A stretch of 64,000 bases of DNA from Paraglaciecola mesophila (GCF_009906955.1 NZ_CP047656.1:1753501-1817500); one strand, 5' to 3'; counted from the first letter of the stretch, positions 18,157-27,652 are shown. The notes: generated by a model from the letters alone, not told the origin. Translations and numbers: made by a program.

Positions 18157-21075
18157 TTAGAACGTCGCTCTAGCACCGAGAACATATCGTGCGCCTGGAT
18201 CTTCAATTCCCCCGAAGCGGCTTTCGAACCGTCCAGCTCTTTTCACAAAAGAGTTAGTTAGATTCGTTCCTTCTACGAAGACTTGATAGTTTTCACCGAT
18301 ATTCCACGCAATACGTGCATCTATCTGATCAAATCTTTCCGTGAAGATAGGTTCAGCACCTTGGCGTCCATCGAAGAAACGATCGCGATTATTGTATGCC
18401 AAGCGGGCTTCAATCGTGCCATCGTCATAATAAACAACAAAGTTCTGCGAATCACCAAGTCCAGGCAGGGCAACAGCGGCATCAATGAGATCGTTGTTCA
18501 CTTCATCGTCAGAGTTCACGTAGGTTAAATTTGCACTTACACCAACGTACTGAAGCAAGCCCGGTAAAGTGTCGAAAACGTGCTGAAATGAAATTTCAAC
18601 ACCATCAACCACGGTTGAATTAAGATTTCTAGGTCGATTTATATTTAAGAATATTGTATCTCCCTCAATGTTGCTCCTATCTTCTGTAACTTCATCTAAA
18701 CGGTTACCAGCAGGAAGCGTTAACCCTTCACGCATCTCTTGCTGAGCAATAAAAGCTGAAACATCTTTCCTAAAAAAACCTGCGCTAATCGCAGAGGCAT
18801 CAGCGAAGTAATACTCTACCGACAAATCAATGTTGTCAGATACAAACGGATTGAGGTCAGGATTACCAGAAGTAGCGGTTAAATCAGAAAGCCTTAACTC
18901 TGGCGCAGTATTAATACCAGGGTTAAGATCCGCAAGGTTTGGCCGCGTTAATGACTTAGAATAAGACGCTCGTACCACGACCTCATCTGTTACATTAAGT
19001 TTGGCCGTAATAGAAGGCAGAAACTCATTGTAATCTTCTGTTTGCTCAATAAACTGGGCTGGTAGTCTTGTACTTAACAGTACATCTGGCCTTGTTGGGT
19101 CTGGAAAAATCGTCGCAAAGGGTTCAGAAAAAGCCTCTGAAGTCGTTTCTGTTTGTGTATACCGGAATCCCAGATTTACAGTCAGTCCCATATCTGCCAC
19201 TTCGCCTGTTAATTTAGCATTGGCATAAACAGCGATGGTTTCTTCGCCTATGATAAAAGCATTACGCGGAACATCAATGGCATTAAAGCCCACGCCCCCA
19301 TCTGCACGAGGATTAGCCGGATCAAGGCCTAATCGAGTCGCACTAGTACCAAGGGGTAAATTGTTGAGTAAATCTCGCTGAGTAAGAGCCTCGTCTGATT
19401 CAAGGTATGCAATAACTTTTTCAGGATCATAAGCCAAATATTGAGACGGCGCATTTGCATTTATAGCGTCTAAAAAGTTGCTATTATTTTGCAAGGAGAA
19501 CAACTCTGCCGGAAGTGGAATTTGCGCCTGCAAATACGCATTGTTGATGCCATTTCCTCCTCCAGGGGTACGTGCATCAGAGCGTGTTTTCTCTTGATCT
19601 GCGTAGTAGGCACCAAATGTGATGTTTTCAAGTACGCCCGCATCCACATACCACTCAAAATCAGAACGAAGCTCAAACACTTCGTCTGTGCTTCCTTGAC
19701 CTTCACGCGTGCCAAACCACGAAAATGTATCGTTCGGATCAGGGGCAACTATCTCATTGCCAACAACACGATCGAGACTATTAATTTCGCCGTCCCCGTT
19801 TAGGTCAGTAGTTGCTAATTCAAATTCAAAGTTTTGAAATATAGGGGCATCTCCGCCTTGTGTATAATCAAAGCGTTGCACAGCCTGAGGACCCGCTACA
19901 ACAAAGAAGAAGTCATCACCAGCTGAGTCATCTTCTGCTTCTGAGTAAGACACGTCGAATACTGCACTAAAGTTATCACTGATATCCCAGTCGAGGTTAG
20001 CTCCGACCTGCCAAACTTGCGAAGCGCGATTATCCTCTACAGCAGCTTGAAATGGTCGGCCAATTTGGTCCCACGCGACAAGAATATTGTTTTCATCGGT
20101 CACTGCATTGTTGTATGTAGCCCGCTCATTAAACATGAAAATATGTGTCGTTTGATTGGTAATATCAAAATCACTAAACAAACCATCTACGGTTAATAAC
20201 GCATTGTCAGCGAACTGGTATTGAAATACACCAGTTAGACCAATGCGGTCTCTCTGTTGATCTTGGCGGGCAAATCGAAGTTGCTGCTGGTGCAAATACC
20301 TTCCTGATCCATTTCCTACACCATCTGCGAATAAAACGGAGGCTTGATCTTGGTCAATTTCAGGACCAACAAACGGACCAGAAAAAACCGCGTCCTGTGC
20401 TGACTTTCGCTTTTGATAAGATAAAGAGACCAGCGCCCCTATAGTATCGTCATTAAATGTGTCGCTAAAGAGACCAAAAAATTGTGGTGCAACATCGCCA
20501 GAATTATCTTCGTAAACCGCTCTGGTGCTCAATACTGTTTTTTGCTCACCAATACTCAAAGGTCGTTGTAGCTGTAAATCTATTGTTGAGCCAATTCCCC
20601 CAGCTTGAAGATGTGAAGGAGCCGTCTTATAAACATCCGCCCCACCGATGAGTTCAGCACCTAACAAGTCAAACCGAAAGTTTCTGCCTGCGGTATCAGT
20701 CGCAAGACGACGGCCGCCTACCAAAACAGAATTAAAACTCGGGCCGAACCCCCTGACGGTTACTTGTGCACCCTCGCCGCCTGCACGATCGATAGAGACA
20801 CCAGGTATACGCTGCAAGGATTCCGCTACATTCGTGTCTGGAAATTTACCAATGTCCTCAGCAACAATGCTATCTAGCACCTCATCGCTGTTCTTTTTCT
20901 TATTTAAGCTTTGACTTAGGCTAGCTCGAATACCCTTTACTTCAATAACTTCTACACTGTTTTCATCACTGCTTGCGCTTTGTGCAAATGCTGAGCCACC
21001 CGCAAGCGATTGCGCAACCGCTAAAGCAATTGCCGTGTTTTTTAATAACCCTATGTGTCTCGTGTTGGTTTTCAT
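18157..21075 (-). CDS. TonB-dependent receptor, Caulobacter/Xanthomonas type
   Basis: 972 residues. A signal peptide (cleavage near GGSAFAQS) is followed by VIEVKGIRASLSQSL, the TonB-box region. The plug domain has VAEDIGKFPDTNVAESLQRIPGV and TVRGFGPSFNSVLVGGRR, and a 22-strand barrel ends in ARYVLGARATF. The IGKFPD motif and size fit the large TonB-dependent family that marine bacteria use for oligosaccharides and other carbon sources rather than siderophores. Outer-membrane location is clear; the substrate is not. No glycoside hydrolase or transporter gene is adjacent. It is transcribed alone, away from the RAYT element. Confidence 0.93.
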   Translation of the reverse strand: MKTNTRHIGLLKNTAIALAVAQSLAGGSAFAQSASSDENSVEVIEVKGIRASLSQSLNKKKNSDEVLDSIVAEDIGKFPDTNVAESLQRIPGVSIDRAGGEGAQVTVRGFGPSFNSVLVGGRRLATDTAGRNFRFDLLGAELIGGADVYKTAPSHLQAGGIGSTIDLQLQRPLSIGEQKTVLSTRAVYEDNSGDVAPQFFGLFSDTFNDDTIGALVSLSYQKRKSAQDAVFSGPFVGPEIDQDQASVLFADGVGNGSGRYLHQQQLRFARQDQQRDRIGLTGVFQYQFADNALLTVDGLFSDFDITNQTTHIFMFNERATYNNAVTDENNILVAWDQIGRPFQAAVEDNRASQVWQVGANLDWDISDNFSAVFDVSYSEAEDDSAGDDFFFVVAGPQAVQRFDYTQGGDAPIFQNFEFELATTDLNGDGEINSLDRVVGNEIVAPDPNDTFSWFGTREGQGSTDEVFELRSDFEWYVDAGVLENITFGAYYADQEKTRSDARTPGGGNGINNAYLQAQIPLPAELFSLQNNSNFLDAINANAPSQYLAYDPEKVIAYLESDEALTQRDLLNNLPLGTSATRLGLDPANPRADGGVGFNAIDVPRNAFIIGEETIAVYANAKLTGEVADMGLTVNLGFRYTQTETTSEAFSEPFATIFPDPTRPDVLLSTRLPAQFIEQTEDYNEFLPSITAKLNVTDEVVVRASYSKSLTRPNLADLNPGINTAPELRLSDLTATSGNPDLNPFVSDNIDLSVEYYFADASAISAGFFRKDVSAFIAQQEMREGLTLPAGNRLDEVTEDRSNIEGDTIFLNINRPRNLNSTVVDGVEISFQHVFDTLPGLLQYVGVSANLTYVNSDDEVNNDLIDAAVALPGLGDSQNFVVYYDDGTIEARLAYNNRDRFFDGRQGAEPIFTERFDQIDARIAWNIGENYQVFVEGTNLTNSFVKRAGRFESRFGGIEDPGARYVLGARATF

Positions 21076-21214
21076 CGCCTTTTCAAGCCTCCTCAGCTCT
21101 CAATATGTAATACAGCTCGTATAAACGTTCTCATCGACGCCTTTCTACGGCGCCTTCATGCACCGATTTCAAGGCTTATACGCACTTCACTCCTCGAATA
21201 GATAATATATATTC

Positions 21215-21229
21215 AAACATACTATGTTT
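21215..21229. promoter_or_regulatory. Palindrome upstream of the TonB receptor
   Basis: AAACATA-C-TATGTTT is a perfect 7-1-7 palindrome about 140 bases upstream of the receptor start codon, beside an AT-rich GATAATATATATTC stretch. It could be an operator for a dimeric repressor. Apart from this and the left-hand REP-like copies listed separately, I see nothing else in the 520-base gap 21076-21596. Confidence 0.35.
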
Positions 21230-21478
21230 AAGCGTTCAACAAAAAGCATACAAAAAATAAACATATCGAACCAACAGCGCGTAAAAAGCATGGAAGGGAA
21301 GGAATAAAGAAACGAAAAAAACGAGATAAAAAATCAAGCCTCGCTAAGCTCTGAACAAAAATACATTTATCGAAAAAGTGACAGAAGAAATGCCATTTCC
21401 AATACAGTGTGCTCAAGCAGACCGCGGAACGCAGTTTCTGCTGAACCGAAAAGGTACAGCTCAAATTGATAGCCCAAA

Positions 21479-21528
21479 TATGAAGACACCCATGATAAAA
21501 TAGAATATAAAATATAAGGACATCCATG
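21479..21528 (+). repeat. Left pair of REP-like elements next to the RAYT gene
   Basis: Two direct copies of a 16-bp unit, TATGAAGACACCCATG (21479-21494) and TATAAGGACATCCATG (21513-21528), start 34 bases apart, each followed by (A/T)TAAA. The same unit occurs three times in inverted orientation after the transposase gene. The consensus is TAT-purine-A-purine-GACA-pyrimidine-CCATG. This arrangement is the hallmark of a RAYT and its cognate repeats. Confidence 0.75.
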
Positions 21529-21596
21529 TTAAAAGTGGTTAATTTTCAGACCCAAACTACACTTAACACGTGTTCCAATTTATTGAGTCGACTGCT

Positions 21597-22580
21597 ATGC
21601 CCCAGTCACGAAAAAGCCAAATCAGTTTAATCGATACGCCTTATTATCACTGTGTGTCCCGATGTGTTCGTCAGTCTTATTTGTGTGGCACAAACCAAAC
21701 TACTGGGCAGAGCTACGAGCACCGGCGCAACTGGGTGGAAGAGCGTTTACTGTTTTTATCGACCGTGTTCGCGATTGATATTTGTGCTTATGCAGTGATG
21801 AGTAATCATACTCATGTGGTGCTTTGTGTGGATAAACCCCTGGCTGATAACTGGGATACCGAATCGGTACTAAAGCGTTATCACACGCTTCATAAAGGCA
21901 CGTTACTCACTCAAAAATTTATAAACGGCGATACCCTAACTCAAGGAGAGCTCATCACCCTTGATGACACTGTTGAAATCTACAGAAAACGTTTGTACGA
22001 CATCAGTTGGTTTATGCGTGACTTAAATGAATATATTGCCCGTGAAGCGAATAAAGAAGATGACTGTACGGGCCGTTTTTGGGAAGGACGATTTAAATCT
22101 CAAGCGCTACTAGATGAAAGCGCCGTGCTAGCGTGTATGGCCTATGTGGATTTAAACCCCATTAGAGCGAAAATAGCCAAAACACCTGAAACAGCAACAC
22201 ACACCAGTATTAAAAAACGCATTCACGCCGTTAAACGTCAACACGCTCAACCGAGTACGCTAATGCCCTTTGCGGGAAACCTGAAAGAAAACATGCCAAA
22301 AGGTATTGCGTATTCGCTCAAAGACTATTGTGACCTTATTGATACCACAGGTCGTTGTATTCGTGATGACAAGGCAGGTTATATAGATAACACTCAAAGC
22401 CCTATTCTACAAAGATTGGGACTAGACTCAGCACAGTGGCTGACCTTAACCACTGAGTTTGAAAAGCACTTCTGTTACGCCGCTGGGGGCGAGCAAATGA
22501 TGAACACCTTTAAGCGCCATACCCACCATCAACGAATACGTGGGATGGGTAAAGCAAAAGCGCTGCTAAAGCGCGCTTAA
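21597..22580 (+). mobile_element. RAYT (REP-associated tyrosine transposase), IS200-like
   Basis: 327 residues from ATG 21597; a GTG nine codons upstream is in frame but the family begins at MPQSRKSQ. The Y1 transposase signature is present: SNHTHVVL supplies the HxH metal site (His71, His73), and Tyr146 in DLNEYIAREAN is the likely nucleophile. CYxH-like TPYYHCVSRCV opens the fold and GRFWEGRFKSQAL follows the Tyr. RAYTs act on single-stranded palindromic repeats and are usually single-copy domesticated genes rather than free transposons. The frame is intact. Copies of a 16-bp element flank it in opposite orientation (21479-21528 and 22764-22843), supporting this assignment. The C-terminal 120 residues are a helical domain specific to this subgroup. 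Confidence 0.9.
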
Positions 22581-22763
22581 ATCAATCTCAACAAATACAC
22601 TTAATGCACAGCTTGTGAAGCGGACGCTCGCCTAACTTTACACCTTCGTCGCCGTATTCTTTTTTAACATCCTGTATGTAAACGAAATCTCTGACGCTCA
22701 ACGAAAAAGTACCGTAGTGTCACTTTACCGACCTTGTTGAAGATGACGAAAGCGATAACAATT

Positions 22764-22843
22764 CATGGATGTCCTTATAAATTCCTCACTACGTCCCATC
22801 TATAGCATGGCTGTGTTGATAAATTACCTTGGCTGTCTTCATA
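22764..22843 (-). repeat. Right trio of REP-like elements after the RAYT gene
   Basis: Three copies of the 16-bp unit in inverted orientation: 22764-22779 (exact reverse complement of the second left copy), 22806-22821 and 22828-22843 (both diverged, reading CATGGCTGTGTTGATA and CTTGGCTGTCTTCATA on the plus strand). Each is followed by AAATT. The rest of the 427-base gap 22581-23007 holds no gene that I can see. Confidence 0.7.
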
Positions 22844-23007
22844 AATTTTTGGAGAGCCTGGCTGAGCTTTGTTATGGAAAACGACGGCTTTTCGCTTTGA
22901 TTAAGTGAGTTTAGGCAGGGAGACTACAACCTAATTAGCGCAGCGTTTTTTCTATATTTCTATAAAATATCCCCGCGAGCATTAAACCACTACATATTGA
23001 TTTAGCG

Positions 23008-23901
23008 TTAGCGCGCTTCAAGAAATTCCATTAATCCTTGTTTTGATATTTTAACAGCCTCTAAAGGTTTTAAATCATTAGGGTATTCTTCTTGTTCAAC
23101 CACCAGCCAATGAGTTCCACCTACTGATATATTGGCTTCAATCAAACTCGGCCAGTCTATGGTGTCTTGACCAATTAATGGCAATTTATCTTGCACATCA
23201 TCCGGCAGTTTAACCTTGTAATGCGTGGTAAAAGTGCGCCCAGGATAGCGCTTAACATACTCAACGGGGTCCTTACCTGCATACGTTGTCCAGCCCACAT
23301 CTTGCTGCAAAATAACGTTTTCATTAGTGTTCTGTGCAAGGTAATCCCAGTATGTACTTTGCTGGAAGTCGTTAAACTCTTGTTCATGATTGTGATAACC
23401 GATTTTCATCCCCTCGGGAGCGAGCTTTTCTGACAAACGATTCAAATCAGCCACCACAGCCTCAATCTGTTGCGGGTCAAACGCGCGTGCATCATAAGGT
23501 ACAATCAAACTTTCACAACCTAAGGCTTTATAGAAAGCAACCGTGTCAAAAAAGTGCTGCTCATTAAGCTTTTCAAAGGGAATGTGCGCCCCACTTACTT
23601 TAAGCCCTAAACCATCCAGAAATCCTTTAAGTGCCTGCGGATCATCTGAGTATTTCCCAAAGTCCCCAGCAAACTCGACACCGTCAAAGCCCATATCAGC
23701 GAGTATGGTCAGTGTTCCTTCAAAGTCTCGCTTAACCTCATCTTTCACAGACCACAATTGCACACTCACCTGTGGTGTAATGGCCTTTTCTTTAGGACTT
23801 TGGTTTTGACTTTCATTTTGGCCGCAGCCGAATAACCCTAGTGTAATGACAATGGTACCTAGCATCGATATTAAGCGCATTCTTACATTCGTTAATCTCA
23901 T
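23008..23901 (-). CDS. Lipoprotein sugar phosphate isomerase/epimerase (xylose-isomerase-like TIM barrel)
   Basis: 297 residues. The signal ends in a lipobox LFGC (GTIVITLGLFGCGQNES), so the protein should be lipid-anchored in the periplasm. The mature part is an AP-endonuclease-2/xylose-isomerase-like barrel: VSVQLWSVKDEVKRD, MGFDGVEFAGDFGKYSD, KIGYHNHEQEF and LQQDVGWTTYAGKDP carry the usual metal-ligand Glu, His and Asp positions. Secreted members of this type commonly accompany GMC oxidoreductases that make 3-keto sugars. It is the last gene of an inferred three-gene operon (subunit 3, GMC, this), 87 bases after the GMC stop. The exact reaction is unknown. Confidence 0.85.
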   Translation of the reverse strand: MRLTNVRMRLISMLGTIVITLGLFGCGQNESQNQSPKEKAITPQVSVQLWSVKDEVKRDFEGTLTILADMGFDGVEFAGDFGKYSDDPQALKGFLDGLGLKVSGAHIPFEKLNEQHFFDTVAFYKALGCESLIVPYDARAFDPQQIEAVVADLNRLSEKLAPEGMKIGYHNHEQEFNDFQQSTYWDYLAQNTNENVILQQDVGWTTYAGKDPVEYVKRYPGRTFTTHYKVKLPDDVQDKLPLIGQDTIDWPSLIEANISVGGTHWLVVEQEEYPNDLKPLEAVKISKQGLMEFLEAR

Positions 23902-23988
23902 TTTTGCTTCCTTTTACAACAGCTAATCATATCCCCTCACCTGCTCGCTTTATAAATAACCAACATTAACCATGCGAGGTTCTCATAT

Positions 23989-25716
23989 TTATATTCGACC
24001 TTGCTTCATCTCACTAACGGCATAATCAACTGCTCTTGCAGTGAGCGCCATAAAGGTTAACGAGGGATTTTGTACGGCCGAGCTACTAAAACTCGCACCG
24101 TCTGTTACAAATAAATTATCTATATCGTGCGTTTGATTAAAACTGTTCAACACAGAATCTTTAGGATCGCGTCCCATTCTAGCGGTACCTAATTCGTGGA
24201 TCGCCAAGCCAGGGGGGCCTTGGGTCACATAACTGCTGATGTTTTCCACACCCGCTACCTTGAGCATTTCTTCGGCGGTATCGGCAGCATCTTTCATCAT
24301 GTCTAATTCGTTATTAGACCAGCGACAATTGATTTCTAATTGAGGGATCCCCCATTTATCCTTTAATGAATGATGTAGCTTCACCGTGTTCTCATAGCGT
24401 GGAAGCATTTCCCCTTGGGCATGCAAGCCAAAGCGCCACTTGCCGGCTTGAGTTACTTGCTGCTTGAATTTCTCTCCAAAGCCCTTGGTTGACGCGTTTT
24501 GTTGCCAGCCTTCACGATAGGCACCACCCGACAACGCGTAGCCCCGCAAATAATTCTGCTTGCCACGCTTAGGTTCATACTGGAAATTCGGAATAATAAT
24601 CCCCCCAGGTCTCCTACCTCGATAATACTCATCCTCATAGCCAGGTACATCGCCTGTTGCCCCTGCGTTGTAATTGTGATCCATCAAGTAATGGCCCAAC
24701 ACGCCAGAGCTATTGGCAATACCATCAGGAAACGCGCGGGAAGTAGAATTGAGCATAATTTGGGTGCTTCCGAGCGTTGAAGCGCACAAAAAGATAACCT
24801 TCGCATAATACTCGCGTTCGGCCAGCGTCTCGTTGTCGATAACCCGCACCCCTCGCACTTTTTTCTTTTGCTCGTCATAAATCAAGCTGTGCACCACGCT
24901 GTTCGGCGCGATATGCAAATTTCCCGTGGCTGCGGCGGCAGGTAATGTTGAACTTTGGGTTGAAAAGTATGCTCCAAATGAGCAACCTTTTTGGCACTCA
25001 TTTCGTGCTTGGCACTGCACCCGCCCTTGTTTTATATGCAGCTCAGAAGGTTGAGTTAGATGTGCCATTCGCCCCATGATCATTTTGCGATCGGGATAGA
25101 CTTTTTCAATAGCGGCTTTAATGTCTAGTTCTGGCTTTGTCATGTCAAAAGGAGGTAAAAACTCACTATCTGGTAACTGCTCTAAACCTTCTTTGGCACC
25201 ACTGATACCAGCATGACGCTCAACATGGCTATACCATTTCTCTAAATCTGCATAGCGTATTGGCCAATCATTACCATGGCCATCTAAACTATTAGCAGCA
25301 AAATCGTGGTCACTTAACCGATACGACTGGCGATGCCACAGTAAAGACTTTCCACCCAACTGATTTGCCCGGATCCAGCTAAACGTCGTATCATCTTTAG
25401 TGGTATAAGGTAAATCTCGGTCGTTCCCAAAGAAGTGCTTTGTGGCATCATTAAAGGCATAACATTGTTTTTGAATGCGATAACGTTGCTCAAGTAAAAT
25501 ATTGTCTACTTTGCCACGCATCGGCATATCCCACGGCGCTACACCTTCGCCGATATAGTCTTTTCTATGTTCGACCACGCGGCCCCGCTCAATCATCAGT
25601 GTTTTCAAGCCTCTCTCACACAGCTCTTTGGCGGCCCAGCCACCGGACAATCCCGAACCGATCACAATGGCATCAAAGGGCTCATCAGTGTCTTTTATGT
25701 ACATCTGGTCACTCAT
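23989..25716 (-). CDS. GMC family FAD-dependent oxidoreductase (sugar dehydrogenase large subunit)
   Basis: 575 residues. The FAD-binding glycine motif is GSGLSGGWAAKEL (residues 20-32) with TLMIERG as the second strand. LGGKSLLWHR is the GMC ribose/flavin contact. The C-terminus has HELGTARMG, with the catalytic His, and SSSAVQNPSLTFMALTARA, with the Asn pair. A Cys cluster (CQARNECQKGCSFGAY) around 225-240 resembles that of the gluconate/glucoside dehydrogenase group. No signal peptide is present; such subunits are co-exported by a Tat-type small partner, here encoded upstream. It probably oxidises a sugar hydroxyl, for example glucoside C3, feeding electrons to a cytochrome. Substrate is inferred. 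Confidence 0.9.
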   Translation of the reverse strand: MSDQMYIKDTDEPFDAIVIGSGLSGGWAAKELCERGLKTLMIERGRVVEHRKDYIGEGVAPWDMPMRGKVDNILLEQRYRIQKQCYAFNDATKHFFGNDRDLPYTTKDDTTFSWIRANQLGGKSLLWHRQSYRLSDHDFAANSLDGHGNDWPIRYADLEKWYSHVERHAGISGAKEGLEQLPDSEFLPPFDMTKPELDIKAAIEKVYPDRKMIMGRMAHLTQPSELHIKQGRVQCQARNECQKGCSFGAYFSTQSSTLPAAAATGNLHIAPNSVVHSLIYDEQKKKVRGVRVIDNETLAEREYYAKVIFLCASTLGSTQIMLNSTSRAFPDGIANSSGVLGHYLMDHNYNAGATGDVPGYEDEYYRGRRPGGIIIPNFQYEPKRGKQNYLRGYALSGGAYREGWQQNASTKGFGEKFKQQVTQAGKWRFGLHAQGEMLPRYENTVKLHHSLKDKWGIPQLEINCRWSNNELDMMKDAADTAEEMLKVAGVENISSYVTQGPPGLAIHELGTARMGRDPKDSVLNSFNQTHDIDNLFVTDGASFSSSAVQNPSLTFMALTARAVDYAVSEMKQGRI

Positions 25717-25789
25717 TACATCTTCCTGTTCTAAATACTTTCGATTTGCGTTTGAACTGCAATTTAATGCTCACTGAAGCCTGACAAGC

Positions 25790-26458
25790 CTACTGATTCA
25801 CAAGCCATGCTTTGCCAACTGATGAATAAGGAATGGACCCTTTGAATCCACCAGGCACAGGCAAATAGGCGAGTTCTTGGGTTCCACCTACCTCTGACGT
25901 AAAATAGCCAAATACAATCATCTGCTTTAAAAAAGCAAAGTGCTCTGCGTCATCTCGACCAAACTCTTTTTCAGCCTCTTCAATTGCGCTAAGTAAAGAT
26001 AACTGCTGAGATTCACGTGCTGCACTGAAGCTTTGCTTGAAACGTTTCTTCGCTGCGGCGTCAATGCGCTTTAGTAAATCAACCACTTGTGTTTGTTGCC
26101 AATTTGCATGGCAACGCACCAATTGGTTATCGATAAAGCCATGGGTATCCACGTCCCCCGCACCTGCTGTATCAGTTTTAGGGATCACCAATTGGCAAAT
26201 ATCACGCAGTAGTTGCATCTGTTGTTGGGTAAATAAGCGCCCTGCAGACTGCCAGCTCTGTGAATTTCCTTGATAAGCCATGGCCACGCTCAAACCGCCG
26301 CCTCCCAATAAATTTGCCGCCCCTGCAGCGCCAATCAAGGCCCCTAAGCCAAGTAAAAATGAGCGCTTTTTAGGATTTTCAACATCGAGATGCTCACTCG
26401 AATGAGTATCAGATAATGCCACTTGTTTATCAGAAGACGAGATTTGTGATCCGTGCAT
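25790..26458 (-). CDS. Gluconate 2-dehydrogenase subunit 3-like small subunit
   Basis: 222 residues from ATG 26458, chosen because AAAGG is eight bases upstream; an in-frame ATG at 26536 would add 26 residues without a clear site. An export segment, NPKKRSFLLGLGALIGAAGAAN, spans residues 30-51 and looks Tat-like but has KKR rather than RR, so the pathway is uncertain. The mature region (LFTQQQMQLLRDICQLVIPKTDTAGAGDV, then FIDNQL) is the subunit-3 signature. Family members chaperone and co-export the flavoprotein subunit and complete the membrane dehydrogenase. It precedes the GMC gene by 73 bases and heads the operon divergent from the AraC regulator. Confidence 0.87.
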   Translation of the reverse strand: MHGSQISSSDKQVALSDTHSSEHLDVENPKKRSFLLGLGALIGAAGAANLLGGGGLSVAMAYQGNSQSWQSAGRLFTQQQMQLLRDICQLVIPKTDTAGAGDVDTHGFIDNQLVRCHANWQQTQVVDLLKRIDAAAKKRFKQSFSAARESQQLSLLSAIEEAEKEFGRDDAEHFAFLKQMIVFGYFTSEVGGTQELAYLPVPGGFKGSIPYSSVGKAWLVNQ

Positions 26459-26710
26459 GAAGAATACCTTTATTTTTGAAATTGAATGTCGCTGGGCCCA
26501 ATCAATGCAAAACCGTAAATACACACCCTTTACCAACCCAGGAAAAGAGCAACAAGTTGAGTTTGCGCTTAAGCCCTACTTAGCTAAGTAATCATTACTG
26601 AGGTTTAGTTCAACAACACAGCAGATATGCTGTTATTGACGCCATCCTAGTTAATATCTTGTTAATGATTGTAAGAGAAAAACGTTAATACTAGGTAACG
26701 CAAAATCGGT

Positions 26711-26768
26711 TTAAAGTAGGATTATTTCGGCGTGAAAAAATATAAAAATGGTTAAAGTAGGCTAATTT
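26711..26768. promoter_or_regulatory. Direct repeat, candidate operator of the AraC regulator
   Basis: TTAAAGTAGGATTATTT (26711-26727) and TTAAAGTAGGCTAATTT (26752-26768) agree at 15 of 17 positions and start 41 bases apart, close to four helical turns. They lie in the 404-base gap (26459-26862) between the dehydrogenase operon and the divergent PAS-AraC gene. AraC-type activators bind direct repeats, so this is a good candidate site. I see no other gene in the gap. Confidence 0.55.
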
Positions 26769-26862
26769 TCTAATATGCAATGGAATTAAGCTGTGTACAG
26801 TTCAACCTTATCTGATTATATTATTGCCACATATAACACGGCATAACCCGAGGCGCTAACGT

Positions 26863-27609
26863 ATGGCAACCCAGCATTTTAGTAGTGAACAAAGCGCTCA
26901 ATTCATTCAGCGTAGTAATATAAGCCAGTTACTGGCTATGTTTGACCTATTGCCAGATATCTTATTTTGGATTAAAGACACCCATAGTCGGTTAATTCAC
27001 GCCAATCAATGTTATTTAGAACATGTGGGCATTCCCACTCTTGAGCAAGCACGTGGGCAAACCGACGCTGATTTTGCTCCTCGTCATATTGCCAAGCAGT
27101 TTTTGAATGACGATCAACGTGTGGTGAAAGGCGAAACCGTAACAGAACGCCTCGAGATGAATGTGCTTGAATCAGGCGAAGTGTGCTGGTTCACCACGTC
27201 TAAACGTCCACTTTATGATGCAGACGGTGAAATAATAGGCTCCTATGGCACATCCCGTCACCTAGAGAAAACCTCTGTCGCGTTAAACAGCATGGACGCG
27301 CTAAAAACCCCAATGAACCATATTCGCCAGCATTATATGCAAAACCTGTCGATGCATGAATTAGCGTCATTGTCTCACCTTTCAATCAGTGCGTTAGAAA
27401 GACGATTTAAAAAGTACTTGGGCTTGACGCCTAGACACTACATTATTCAAGTTAGGCTAGAAAATGCTCGGCGCTTGTTGGTGGAAACAACCTTACCAAT
27501 TAACGTCATTGCGGCAGAAGTCGGCTTTCAAGACGCCAGTTATTTTAGTCGTAAATTTTACCAGTTATTTGAAACAAAGCCGTCAGAATTTAGGCAAAGC
27601 TATCAGTAG
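26863..27609 (+). CDS. AraC family transcriptional regulator with N-terminal PAS domain
   Basis: 248 residues. Residues 20-130 form a PAS domain (MFDLLPDILFWIKDTHSRLIHANQCYLEHV, ending IIGSYGTSRHLEK). Residues 145-247 are a double helix-turn-helix AraC domain (MHELASLSHLSISALERRFKKYLGLTPRHYI, and IAAEVGFQDASYFSRKFYQLFETKPSEFR). The PAS domain probably senses a small ligand or redox state, replacing the usual cupin. It is divergent from the GMC dehydrogenase operon, and a direct repeat sits between them, so it likely regulates that operon. The ligand may be the sugar substrate or its oxidised product; that is inference. Confidence 0.9.
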   Translation: MATQHFSSEQSAQFIQRSNISQLLAMFDLLPDILFWIKDTHSRLIHANQCYLEHVGIPTLEQARGQTDADFAPRHIAKQFLNDDQRVVKGETVTERLEMNVLESGEVCWFTTSKRPLYDADGEIIGSYGTSRHLEKTSVALNSMDALKTPMNHIRQHYMQNLSMHELASLSHLSISALERRFKKYLGLTPRHYIIQVRLENARRLLVETTLPINVIAAEVGFQDASYFSRKFYQLFETKPSEFRQSYQ

Positions 27610-27652
27610 TCGCTATGCATAGTATTGCGGTAAAACACATTCATTGCTGGCA

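Noticed and set aside
21228..21527. 99-codon minus-strand frame in the gap between the TonB receptor and the RAYT gene
   Set aside because: Its start falls on the REP-like repeats, its product is Phe/Cys-rich low-complexity sequence and no family features are seen.
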